64,000 bases of DNA from assembly GCA_036924085.1 (NCBI GenBank), contig JAVGWX010000008.1, positions 52,845,314 through 52,909,313 of the forward strand, in the 5' to 3' direction. Below are positions 10,072 to 19,149 of this stretch, piece after piece; within the stretch, counting starts at the first letter, position 1, and the number at the start of each line of letters is the position of its first letter. The position numbers and the translations under genes were made by a program. This DNA comes from Ariolimax columbianus. Taxonomy: Eukaryota; Mollusca; Gastropoda; Stylommatophora; Arionidae. The notes below the pieces were generated by a model. The model saw only the letters and a list, made by a program, of their open reading frames with translations, was not told the origin of the DNA and did no database searches.

Positions 10072-10345
10072 GAGGAGTGTTCAAATGAAACCGGACCTAA
10101 CTGCACCAAGTGAACAAACGTACGATGCGCATGATGACGTTACTTCTGATGTTAACAGAACGTTTCAACGTCGAGTTTGCAAAATGTAATTATCCCCAGA
10201 CTCATAGTTTCCTCTGCAGACCGTTGAAAACATGACGGGTATGATATGGAATCCGTCCAGAGTTGATCAGCGAGCGGTGATTCGGTTTCTAACAGCCCAA
10301 GGATGTCGACCAGTTGACATTCATCGCAGAATGTCAAACTGTTTA
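10072..10345 (+). pseudogene. Mariner-family element, 5' end and N-terminal helix-turn-helix
   Basis: A terminal repeat at about 10072-10098 (GAGGAGTGTTCAAATGAAAC) points right. An open frame from 10232 contains QRAVIRFLTAQGCRPVDIHR, which fits the paired-like helix-turn-helix at the N terminus of mariner transposases (Pfam HTH_48 type). It becomes non-homologous after about 10335. The terminal repeat resembles the one at 9507 in the same direction, so this N-terminal half lies head-to-head with the C-terminal half at 9.5-10.0 kb: either two truncated elements or one split by inversion. Confidence 0.75.
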
Positions 10346-10466
10346 AGACACGTTAACTACATTAAGTCACCACGGGAAACAAAACCAGCAATATTCTTGG
10401 ATATTTCTAGCGAATTCTATAGGATTTCAGTAATGTCCTGACTAATAAACAGATGTAGTCCTACAA

Positions 10467-10945
10467 TGGATTCAGGCTCATTGTTGGATCCTTGGAAACG
10501 AGAAAGCAGATGAGCTCGCAAAATCCGGAGGTTCCGGCATGCAGACCCATCATCCACAGAGCTATAAAGACGCAATATCACTCATTAAATGATCAATGAG
10601 GTCGGAATGGAGAGACCAGCACGACGAATACAAGCCAGAAAATGACAGCATAAACAAACTTGGCAGAGATGGGCAGACAAAGATTTTCATAATCAGAACG
10701 GGACATTGCAAACACAAGGCCCACCTCCACAGAATGGGTCTCAGAGACCACTGCCACGTGCGATTGTGGAGCAAACAACAGAACATATCCGACAGGACTG
10801 CCCTACTTATGCAGACCAAAGAGAGACAGTCTGAGCCGGGTAAGCTACCATGTTCGAAAAGTTGAGGGGATCGGCGAAGAACTGAAACGCAGTCTCCTTC
10901 GTGAAACTCAAAGTGCTAGAATCACAGCATCAGTCGATTGAAGGA
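10467..10945 (+). pseudogene. LINE-K RNase H and C-terminal fragment, copy 1
   Basis: From 10467 the frame reads WIQAHCWILGNEKADELAKS, matching the last RNase H block of I/Jockey-type LINEs (GNExAD carries the fourth catalytic Asp). One in-frame TGA lies near 10588, after which the frame continues with IIRTGHCKHKAHLHRMGL, then shifts in the Cys-rich tail. Homologous to 61170-61560. The 3' side runs into GAA triplets, a probable element tail. The N-terminal RT part is absent. Confidence 0.75.
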
Positions 10946-10990
10946 GAAGAAGAAGAAGAACGAAGAAAAAGAAGAAGAAGAAGAAGAAGA
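10946..10990 (+). repeat. GAA triplet tract
   Basis: GAAGAAGAAGAAGAACG-type repeat. It probably began as the 3' tail of the LINE-K fragment immediately to its left. The LINE-J insertion follows directly. Confidence 0.75.
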
Positions 10991-11487
10991 AAAAGTATTG
11001 TCCTGCTTCTTCTTCTGCGTACGCAGTCAGACAGTAACCATTATTTTTTCGAAAAAAGCGGTGGTCATCCTGAGGCTGTCGCCACTGCCATAGAGCTTGT
11101 CTTGCAGTTCCACTGGTAATGGCCACATCTGCTCTCTCTGATCCTCGTATGTCGGGCAGTTCTGCAGCAGATGTTCAGCGGTCATTTTACCAGTACCGCA
11201 CGGGCATTCGTCGGTACACCCTATCTTCAATTTGTTGAATAGGTGATACCTCAGTCTATTGTGGCCAGTACGAAGTCTGAAGACAACGACCTGCTCTCTT
11301 CGGTTCAACTGGTAATAGGCATCGTTTTTGGTGTAACCAGTATGTTCGGTTTCCCATTTGGTCATGTATCTGGCTTTGATAAGCCGTTTTGACTCTTCGT
11401 ACGTCATACTGGTTTCTGTTTGTGGTAGTCTTGCACCTTCTTTTGCCAGTCTGTCTGCCTCCTCGTTGCCTTGGAAAAGTATTGTCC
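10991..11487 (-). mobile_element. LINE-J insertion, 5'-truncated, with 13-bp target duplication
   Basis: The sequence AAAAGTATTGTCC is present exactly at 10991-11003 and again at 11475-11487. Between them lies a reversed LINE-J 3' end (11004-11474), from the RNase H GNEEAD motif to a short GAA tail (TGCTTCTTCTTCTGCG on the plus strand). This is a textbook target-primed insertion truncated at its 5' end. The 471-bp insert is closely similar to the matching part of the copy at 16.9-18.5 kb. Confidence 0.92.
11027..11474 (-). CDS. LINE-J polyprotein C-terminal remnant (partial ORF)
   Basis: An uninterrupted minus-strand frame from the truncation point at 11474 to a stop at 11027 encodes about 148 residues. 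It starts in the last RNase H block (GNEEADRLAKEG) and continues through SMTYEESKRLIKARYM, REQVVVFRLRTGHNRLRYHL and the Cys/His motif CTDECPCGTGKMTAEH. The C-terminal region is characteristic of I/Jockey-like LINEs. It has no start of its own and no catalytic core, so it is non-functional DNA, but the intact frame points to a young insertion. Confidence 0.8.
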
Positions 11488-12400
11488 AAGAAACGTCAAC
11501 GTTCTTCTATTCTTTACCACCTTCATCGTTTGGATTCGTTCACTGTCATTTGTGTTGTCTTTACTTTGTAAGTGGAAACTTATCTTGTTTTTTGTGATTC
11601 ATTATATGTGCGCTTGTATAAACTGACTCATACGTGTTTCAGTTTTTCTCGACAACTCTGTTTCTGTATAGGCGATAAAACATGTATAAGAAAAGGCTCA
11701 CAGCCTACACTTGGACAATAATAATTTACAAAAAGTACAACTTATTTCACGGACACGATGTTCTAATTAGGGACAACGCCAAAACGGCAGCCATTTTGGA
11801 TTGCTTTGCATTCTGATAGTTTGTCTAATTCTGCACACATAAACATATCCTCCCTACCTGATTACTAAAACTTCACACTCTCTAACCCCATTAACGACAT
11901 AAATCTGTTTGAAAACTAGGTGACTCATCCAGGCCTCCTGGTCCTGACACTCAAAAAGCTAACATTATCCATGTATCCTATTGTTACCGCGCGTCTTTGT
12001 ATTGGATCGACAAATTGCAAAGAATAGAGAAACTAAGGTTCCACAGTGCAAATAACAGAAATTAGGGCTCTTCAGTGCAACTTTTTGAGTACGCTCCACT
12101 CTAGAGATTGTCAACACTCGGTATCGAGGGCCGTAGAAGATGATGGCCAGACACAGAACAATTGTCTCTTTCAGCGAGACGACCTCTAGTAAAAACCGAG
12201 ATGAAATTAAGGTTGCGTGAAGAGGGCAATGTTTGGATACACTGACCAAACAGTCGCTGTTGTGTAGCCTTGTTGACACGAAGTACAGCAGCTTCAACTG
12301 CAGACAATCGGTGTTATTATACCGGCACATGTTTATCGTCAATATTGTGCGACAAGTAAGCCTGCGATTAGTCCACAGAAGGGTTATTTCTGTAGAAACA
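11488..12400. other. No gene seen
   Basis: No repeat family or coding pattern recognised. Several short open frames on both strands lack domains and overlap each other. Confidence 0.4.
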
Positions 12401-12404
12401 AAGC

Positions 12405-12600
12405 GTGCTGGGTGGTCTGGAACAGTGCTTGCGTACTGAGTTACCTTCAGTCGTCTCGACTGATTGTCTTGCCGCTAATACAATGTATCTTGGGACGAGA
12501 TTGATGACCAGCGCAGTTGCTTCATCACTAGAATGCAATTACAGCGCAAATTACATCATCAAGAAAAAGACTAAAGATGTTGCCATAATAGCCTGTGAAA
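12405..12600 (+). mobile_element. SINE-A partial copy 2
   Basis: Reverse-complement match to the bodies of 845-1139 and 29115-29428: GACTGATTGTCTTGCC, TATCTTGGGACGAGA and AAATTACATCATCAAG occur in the same order. The tRNA-like head is missing, so it is a 5'-truncated or eroded copy. Confidence 0.6.
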
Positions 12601-13269
12601 GACACGTTTCTTTTTATAGGATATGTGGTAAGGAATATCGTAGCCATAAGTTTGTAAACAACTTAAGTTTGTTAGTGGCAATAGTCACAAGACACGTGAT
12701 TATCTGCAATCGGGGAAGAAACATTTATAACGAACAAAAGAAAAGAAAATGACGTAATAGGCAGCCAGGATTCGAGTCACGGACCTTGGACATGAATAAA
12801 AAAAAGAGAGAATGAGCGAGAGAGATAAGGTATTCGACCGGCCGGACACTCCAAAAACGTGTCGCAAATGACCAAGCCTTTCCTCATTGACCATTTGCGA
12901 CATATGATATATCTTTATGGCCTCTACATAATGATATGAAAGTTTGGATATAATAGGGTCTATAAATAGATCTGGATGGAACTCAGCTTATATTCCCATA
13001 GTCGCACGAGATAAATGATAAAAAGCTTGAGCAGTTAGGATACTTTACAGGCTGTTCATTACTTCATTGTCTTTTCTAGAGATTGTTATGTAAGTTTCCG
13101 ATTGCAGAATGATACAGTTAAATATGATCGCGGTCACTAACAAACAACCTTGTTTCTGGTCTACGATTCTGTGCATCAAGTCCGTTAGCGCTGAGAGGTA
13201 TTGATTATTACTTCGATAATTGTTGTTGTTGTTGTTCGAAGCTACTCGTGCTGGATTGAGTAAACACTT
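12601..13269. other. No gene seen
   Basis: AT-rich sequence with a short palindromic pair around 12,865-12,905: GTGTCGCAAATGACCAAG and its near reverse complement CATTTGCGACATATG. Otherwise featureless. Confidence 0.35.
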
Positions 13270-14061
13270 GACGTTTCGGTACCGGTGTATTAATTCACCA
13301 CTAACAGAGTTCCCTGGGTTCCCACCGTACGTAATGCGTTAACGGGAGATTCAATTTCTGGTTAAGGGGAGGACATGTCAGTATAATTTTATTTTAAATA
13401 AATAAATACAGACTTAGAAAACGATAGAAGTGTAGAAGCAATGGTTATATTCAGTTTTGCGTAGGGTTAGGGATAGGGTTATGGTTAGTTTAGTGTTAGG
13501 GTTAGGATTATGGTTAGGATCAGGGTTAGAATTAGGCTAATGGTTAGGTTTAAGATTATGGTTAGGTTTAAGATTATGGTTAGGTTCAGGGTTAGAATTA
13601 TGATTATGATTAGGTTTAAGATTATGGTTAGGTTCAGGGTTAGAATTAGGATTATGGTTAGGTATAAGATTATGGTTAGGTTCAGGGTTAGAATTAGGAT
13701 TATGATTAGGTTTAAGATTATGGTTAGGTTCAGGGTTAGAATTATGATTATGATTAGGTTTAAGATTATGGTTAGGTTCAGGGTTAGAATTCGGCTTATG
13801 GCTAGGGTTATATAACATGGTTGTTGTTACATCGTCTGGCAGCATAGATAATGCCATGCTGCCGTCGAAACTGGATGCCACTCTCGGTATCACGGACCAA
13901 CGCTGACAGATCCCTCACATTCCCGTCTATTCTCTCAAAATGTTTCACACCCCCATCAGTTAAAAAATAAACTATTCTGTGACGCCACTAACTCAAATTC
14001 GGCGCTAAAAATATATTTTTCTTTTGTTTGGGTTCAATTAAGTCGTAAATACCGACGTTTC
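13270..14061. mobile_element. TIR-T copy 1 with 8-bp target duplication
   Basis: Element 13278-14053 is bounded by imperfect terminal inverted repeats (left GGTACCGGTGTATTAATTCA; right end reads GGTATTTACGACTTAATTGA on the minus strand). It is flanked by identical octamers GACGTTTC at 13270-13277 and 14054-14061. Inside is a TTAGGG-like tandem region (13460-13815). It has no transposase, so it is a non-autonomous DNA transposon. An 8-bp duplication fits hAT, P or Merlin-type transposases. Confidence 0.85.
13460..13815 (+). repeat. Telomere-like repeat array inside TIR-T copy 1
   Basis: Built of GGGTTAG, GGTTAGG, ATTATGGTTAGG and GTTTAAGATTATGG blocks, with a higher-order unit of roughly 60 bp near 13,560-13,790. 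It resembles degenerate TTAGGG but never has long perfect hexamer runs. The MVRFRVRIRI-type open frame through it is an artefact. Confidence 0.85.
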
Positions 14062-14725
14062 CCTGGTAGATAAGCTACACAAGCTCTTTTTACATCACAA
14101 ACTTGAGACGGTATAATTAGGTCTTCCTGTCTGTAGTGCAATGCGAGGCTTCTCAGTAAATTCACGACTAGTGATATTACATGACATGTGGCTTGGACTT
14201 GGCTCAGCATTCAGCTGAGGTCAATCATGTGGTTTAAGGTTCAGCCTTGTTAGTGGATTAGTACTTTTCAGCGCTGATCAAGAGTTCATGTTTATATATA
14301 ATTCTTTGAATCAAGTCACATTTGGCCCAAGAAAGACGACTTAAACCTCACCAAATACGAACATCGGGACATGTGGATGGACAACTGGACTGAACCACAT
14401 AAACAATTATAGAACTCAGAAGTCATTAGTGCCCCACTCTCTCAGACACAATCTGTGTTACAACGTCAAGGACTTCATCGGGAAGACAACAAACACACTT
14501 TCTAAGGTAACTAATCAGAGCAAAAACGATGAATGCTTACTTACAGCAAAAGGGACAGATTGAAGTGAGCAAATTAAAAGGGAACAATGTACACGTATAA
14601 ACAGACACCTCTTTGCCTGGAAGGGACAGTGAAATGAAACAAGGAGCAGGTTACGGAAAGAAAACTGCACTGGAACGATAAAACACGAAACAGCATAGGA
14701 TTTGTGGCCAGAGCAGAGGACACTT
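14062..14725. other. No gene seen
   Basis: Mixed sequence without recognisable repeat or coding pattern. Confidence 0.4.
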
Positions 14726-14727
14726 TA

Positions 14728-15050
14728 ACAAAAACATTAGTCAGGGTAAGGCGAAATATACTGGGCAAGATCCTCGCCTCGACTTCCCCGTTGCACTCCC
14801 TGGAAACGGGCTGTTTTCACGGCAGCCTGGCTAACGAGGTAAGGGACCGCCGTGATCGCCGTAGTAGTGAGCGACATGCAGATGAAGCCAAGCATAGCAC
14901 AACCGCCTGGAGAATACCGGTCCATCTTCATCGGTACGCTCGGATGTGAGGAAAACCACGACAATTCGCCACGTAACGTCCTTTTCAGGGCACACAAAAG
15001 AGTAATCCTACTCATTGTTGACATTCAACAACAACGAAAACAACTACTTA
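14728..15050 (+). mobile_element. MBE-1 copy 3 (core with one monomer)
   Basis: Begins with a single degenerate monomer (ATTAGTCAGGGTAAGGCG), then a well-preserved core: CAGCCTGGCTAACGAGGTAA, GTAGTGAGCGACATGCAG, CACAACCGCCTGGAG. Ends at CATTCAACAACAACG. The array-bearing 5' part is absent or was never expanded. Confidence 0.8.
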
Positions 15051-15164
15051 AAAATAAAAATGGTCAAGTGGTTAACATACTGCACTTCTGTCTCGTGCGG
15101 AAATTTGGGCAATGGAGATGCAGTTAGAATAGTGCTCTTCAACCTTTTTATACATGACGCCCAC

Positions 15165-15635
15165 TTTCGTGAGGTAAATTTTCTTTACCGTCCACTTGTA
15201 TAACCTTCGTGAGGGTAAATTGTCCTTATCGCCGACTTGTATAACTTTTGTGAGGGAACATTTCCTTGCCGTCCACTTCTATAACTTTCGTGAGGGTAAA
15301 TTTTCCTTACCGTCGACTTGTATAACTTTCGAGAGGGTAAATTTTCTTACCGTCCACTTGTATAACTTTTGTGAGAGTAAATTTTCCTTACCGTCCACTT
15401 GTATAACTTTCGTGAGGTAAATTTTCCTTACCGTCCATTTGTATAACTTTTGTGAGGGTAAATTTTCCTTACCGTCCACTTGTATAACTTTCGTGAGGTA
15501 AATTTTCCTTACCGTCCACTTGTATAACTTTCGTAAGGTAAATTTTCCTTACCGTCCACTTGTATAACTTTTGTGAGGGTAAATTTTCCTTACCGCCCAC
15601 TTGTATAACTTTCGTGAGGGTAAATTATCTTTACT
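15165..15635 (+). repeat. About 41-bp minisatellite, about 11 copies
   Basis: Units contain CTTGTATAACTTTCGTGAGG and GTAAATTTTCCTTACCGTCC with small length differences (GAGGG/GAGG). It lies between two MBE-1 copies (14.7 and 15.6 kb) and ends directly at the CAA tail of the second. Confidence 0.88.
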
Positions 15636-15640
15636 GCCAA

Positions 15641-15845
15641 TTGTTGTTGTTGTTAAATACCCACATTGAGTAGGTTTACTCTTTTGTGCGCCCTAAAAGG
15701 GGCGTTGAATGGCAGGTTGTCGTAGCTTCCCTCACATCCTGATCGTGCTGATGAAGGTGGACCGGGGTCCTCCAGGTGGTTGTGCTATGCTTGGCTTCAT
15801 CCGCGTCGCATTCACTACTACGGAGATCACGTCTTGGTTTGCCTC
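15641..15845 (-). mobile_element. MBE-1 copy 4 (3' part only, reversed)
   Basis: TTGTTGTTGTTG tail, then the reversed core down to TACGGAGATCACGTC at about 15,833, after which homology stops abruptly. Retains CATCCTGATCGTGCTG and GGTCCTCCAGGTGG. Confidence 0.8.
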
Positions 15846-16440
15846 TATTGCCGCCCGGCATCATCCCTTCCATTACCGTTATCAAGACAAATATGTCTTA
15901 TGTGTTTATGTGCCAGTTCTCCTCTTTGCCAGCTGCTTTCAAATGTCGGTATTCTTCCTTTGTTTCGGTCCACAGTATTCGGAGGACATTTCTATTCAAA
16001 GGACTCGAATGTCGTTCTTGAGTTTTGGGTAAAACTCCATGTTTCACAGCCGTTTGCAGCTATTGGGAAAACGCAGGTTCTCAAAGTTTTCACTTTTGTT
16101 GGTTTTGCTGGTGTCCCTCGAGAGTTCCTTCATGTTGTGTTTTAATGCAGCATGTCATTATTCTGTTACAGCCCACCTGAAAGTTACAATCACCCACTAG
16201 TTGGCCGTAGCACCCAGGATAAAGAGCTCTGAGTTAGAAGATAGAATAGACCCATTAGAGATGTGGGTGTACAGGAGAATGAGTCTCGTGTCATGGTCAG
16301 AAAAGCTTGCGAACGTAGAGGTCCTGGAGAAACTCTGTGTCAAAAGAGAACTGTTGGAAGATATCAAGAGTCGAAATAATGTTGTTTTTTTTTTGCCACA
16401 TTAAAAGACATAGGGCCCTAGCAGAAACATACTCGATGGA
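15846..16440. other. No gene; contains a short repeat shared with 47.7 kb
   Basis: Around 16,095-16,195 the phrases CTTTTGTTGGTTTTGCTGG, TTCATGTTGTGT and CATGTCATTATTCTG recur at about 47,690-47,830. This suggests an unnamed dispersed repeat. No coding function is recognised. Confidence 0.4.
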
Positions 16441-16445
16441 AAGGT

Positions 16446-16822
16446 TGAAGGCAGTCGACCACAAGGTAGGTAGGCAATCGACCACAAGGTGGGCAGGCAA
16501 TCGACCACAAGTTGGGCAGGCAGTCGACCAAAAGGTGGGCAGTCGACCACAGGGTAGGCAGTCGACCACAAGGTATGCAGTCGACCACAAGGTATGCAGG
16601 CAGTCGACCACAATGTATGCAGTCGACCACAAGGTAGGCCGGCAGTCGACCACAAGGTAGGCAGTCGACCACAATGTATGCAGTCGACCACAATGTATGC
16701 AGTCTACCACAAGGTAGGCAGTTGACCACAAGGTATGGAGGCACTCGACCACAAGGTATGCAGTCGACCACAATGTATGCAGTCTACCACAAGGTAGGCA
16801 GTCTACCACAAGGTAGGCAGTG
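16446..16822 (-). repeat. GTCGAC-containing short tandem repeats
   Basis: Irregular units of about 18-22 bp of the form GGCAGTCGACCACAAGGTA, with variants GTCTACC and CAATGTAT. About 19 copies. Open frames on the minus strand (LWSTAYLVVDC repeats) are artefacts of the repeat. Confidence 0.88.
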
Positions 16823-16896
16823 GAAGGATAACATCAAACAATTGACGAGCAGCAGTCTGTCTGTGTGTAACATCAGGGCGAGAAATATGACATGTT

Positions 16897-18526
16897 GAAG
16901 CTACATTGGGCTGGTCAAAATAAACGAGGAGAAAACCACGTGCACAATATTCTCGCTCTCATTAAAACCCCAAAGTACCAAACTAAGCCTAAATGGCAAA
17001 ATCCTGCAGCCAAACGACAACCCAACCTATCTGGGAGTCACATTTGATCGGCGCATGACATGGAAAAGTCAGATTGAGAGAAACCGAATGAAAGCCAGAG
17101 AAAGAATGGCGATCATGAGGAAACTTGCTGGCACAAGCTGGGGAGCAGACGAAGGCATACTAAAGAAACTGTACACTGGAAGAGTGAGACCAGTTCTCGA
17201 GTATGGCATCGCGGCATGGACAACAGCAGCGAAGGCGAACTTCGATAAAGTTAACAAACTTCAAAACCAAGCCATGAGAATCATAACTGGTGGCATGAAG
17301 TCAACGCCAATTGTAGAACTTGAAAAGATTACAAAACTGCAATCCATGACCGACAGAAGAGACTGCAGAGCCCAGCTGCAGTCAGAGAAACTCCGAAGAC
17401 TGACGGACCATCCAATGTACCAGAGGCTAAACAATTTGGGAACTGGGAAACTAAAGCGGAGAAACTTTGCAGAAATAGCCAAAGCAAAGATGCACGAAGA
17501 TCCCATAAACGCACTAACAACACCAAAACCCATCACTACTGTACGAAAACCTACTTGGAGGCAGGGTATATTTCCAGAGGTGGTAGAAAATATACCAGGT
17601 ATTGCAAACAAAAACTGCCAGACCGAAAAAGAAAGGAGAGACACTACCTTAAGCTTCATAACGAAAAGCTACCCAAGCATGGACTGGACCCATGCATACA
17701 CCGACGGCTCTGTAACAAACACTACACAGAACGGAGGGGCAGGAGCATTCCTGAACCTACCAAATGGCAGAAAAATAACACTGTCATTCGCTACTGGTAA
17801 GTACACGAGCAATTTCAGAGCAGAGGCAGAGGCACTGAGGGCGGCAGTGGAAGAAATGGTAACACACAGTGAAAATGAGAGCCATATAGTCCTGCTGACA
17901 GATGCTCTCGAAGTAGTCACAGCGCTAAAAAGCCAGAAAAACACTGAGCTTAATGACTTAAGAGCAGCACTCTGCAAACTGTGCCAACAGTCCGCACCAA
18001 AAAGGGTAGTGGTACAGTGGGTTCCGTCACACTGCAACATCCAAGGCAACGAGGAGGCAGACAGACTGGCAAAAGAAGGTGCAAGGCTACCACAAATAGA
18101 TACCAGTATGACGTACGAAGAGTCAAAACGGCTTATCAAAGCCAGGTACATGTCCAAATGGGAAACCGAACATACTGGTTACACCAAAAACGATGCCTAT
18201 TACCAGTTGAACCGAAGAGAGCAGGTCGTTGTCTTCAGACTTCGCACTGGCCACAACAGACTGAGGTACCACCTCTTCAACAAATTGAAGATAGGGTGTA
18301 CCGACGAATGCCCGTGCGGTACTGGTAAAATGACCACTGAACATCTGCTGCAGAACTGCCCGACATACGAGGATCAGAGAGAGCAGATGTGGCCATTGCC
18401 AGTGGAACTGCAAGACAAGCTCTATGGTAGTGGCGAGAGTCTCAGGATGACCGCCGCTTTTTTCGAGAAAATAATGGTTACTGTCTGACTGTGTACGCAG
18501 AAGAAGAAGAAGAAGAAGCTACATTG
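16897..18526 (+). mobile_element. LINE-J insertion, 5'-truncated, with 12-bp target duplication
   Basis: GAAGCTACATTG occurs at 16897-16908 and again at 18515-18526; between them lies 16909-18514. The insert starts inside the ORF, ends with a GAA tail (18500-18514), and contains one uninterrupted frame of about 526 codons. The first bases of the duplication overlap the GAA tail, so its length is 9-12 bp. This is the best-preserved copy of the family in the window. Confidence 0.9.
16911..18488 (+). CDS. LINE-J polyprotein fragment: RT C-terminal region, RNase H, Cys/His tail
   Basis: The open frame begins at the truncation point, CTG at 16911 (LVKINEEKTTCTIFSL), and runs to TGA after 18485; an internal Met at 17055 gives 477 residues. 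Numbering from that Met: residues 1-60 are the RT thumb end (TWKSQIERN, RPVLEYGIAAW); about 208-345 are RNase H with acidic residues D217 (YTDGS), E257, D283 (LTDAL) and D336 (GNEEAD), plus the SHCN block at 325-328; C415, C419, C421, H430 and C435 form a Cys/His-rich tail. RNase H degrades RNA in RNA-DNA hybrids during retrotransposition. The endonuclease and the RT palm are missing, so this copy cannot act alone. It is intact enough to be recent. Confidence 0.9.
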   Translation: MVKINEEKTTCTIFSLSLKPQSTKLSLNGKILQPNDNPTYLGVTFDRRMTWKSQIERNRMKARERMAIMRKLAGTSWGADEGILKKLYTGRVRPVLEYGIAAWTTAAKANFDKVNKLQNQAMRIITGGMKSTPIVELEKITKLQSMTDRRDCRAQLQSEKLRRLTDHPMYQRLNNLGTGKLKRRNFAEIAKAKMHEDPINALTTPKPITTVRKPTWRQGIFPEVVENIPGIANKNCQTEKERRDTTLSFITKSYPSMDWTHAYTDGSVTNTTQNGGAGAFLNLPNGRKITLSFATGKYTSNFRAEAEALRAAVEEMVTHSENESHIVLLTDALEVVTALKSQKNTELNDLRAALCKLCQQSAPKRVVVQWVPSHCNIQGNEEADRLAKEGARLPQIDTSMTYEESKRLIKARYMSKWETEHTGYTKNDAYYQLNRREQVVVFRLRTGHNRLRYHLFNKLKIGCTDECPCGTGKMTTEHLLQNCPTYEDQREQMWPLPVELQDKLYGSGESLRMTAAFFEKIMVTV

Positions 18527-18566
18527 AAGGGAACCTTTTTATGGAGACGGAATTTGAATTTAATTG

Positions 18567-19046
18567 GGTACTTGCGCCTTAATTCGCCCCAAGAAAAGAA
18601 ATATATATTTTTAGCACCGGATTTGAGGTAATTACGTCACGGAATAGTCCACTTTTTAACTCCTTTGGGTGTCAAACATTCTGTGAGAATAGACGAGAAT
18701 TTCTTGAATCTGTAAACGTTGGTGCATGATAAGGAGAGTAGCATTCAGCTCTACAGCAGGATTGTCCATACTGTCAAGCCATGCAATAACAACCATGTTC
18801 TCTAATCGTACCCATAACCCTAAACCTAACCATGACCCTGACACCAAAACTAACCTAAACCCTAGCCCTTAGCAAAACTAAATATAACCATCTTTTTTAC
18901 ACTTCTATCTTTATCTAAGTCTTTACTTATTTATTTAAATTGAAATTACATCGACCCGTCCTACCGTTAACCCGAAATGGAATGTCTCGTTACGTACTAT
19001 GGGAACCAAGGTAACTCTGTTTGGGGTGAATTAAGACGCAAGTACC
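18567..19046. mobile_element. TIR-T copy 2
   Basis: Terminal inverted repeats GGTACTTGCGCCTTAATTC at the left and GAATTAAGACGCAAGTACC at the right end are almost perfect. The internal telomere-like part is short (CCCATAACCCTAAACC, 18,808-18,872). Compared with 13.3 and 23.0 kb this copy lies in the opposite orientation. No clear target duplication is seen (left TTTAATTG, right GTGAAGTG). It sits between two LINEs. Confidence 0.85.
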
Positions 19047-19149
19047 GTGAAGTGAATTATATCTCATCAACGGAAACAAACCAAGATCCCAGAGCCTGTA
19101 GATATTTTTCAAAGAGACATGGATACCGCAGGAGTAGGATCAATCTGTA

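Noticed and set aside
13510..13893. Repetitive open frames MVRIRVRIRL and NPEPNHNLKPNHN type
   Set aside because: Translation of the telomere-like array in TIR-T copy 1; no independent evidence of a gene.
16297..16809. 170-residue minus-strand frame with WSTAYLVVDC repeats
   Set aside because: Entirely within the GTCGAC tandem repeats; three frames are open at once.
17261..18413. Minus-strand open frames up to 162 residues opposite LINE-J
   Set aside because: Shadows of the well-supported plus-strand RT/RNase H frame.
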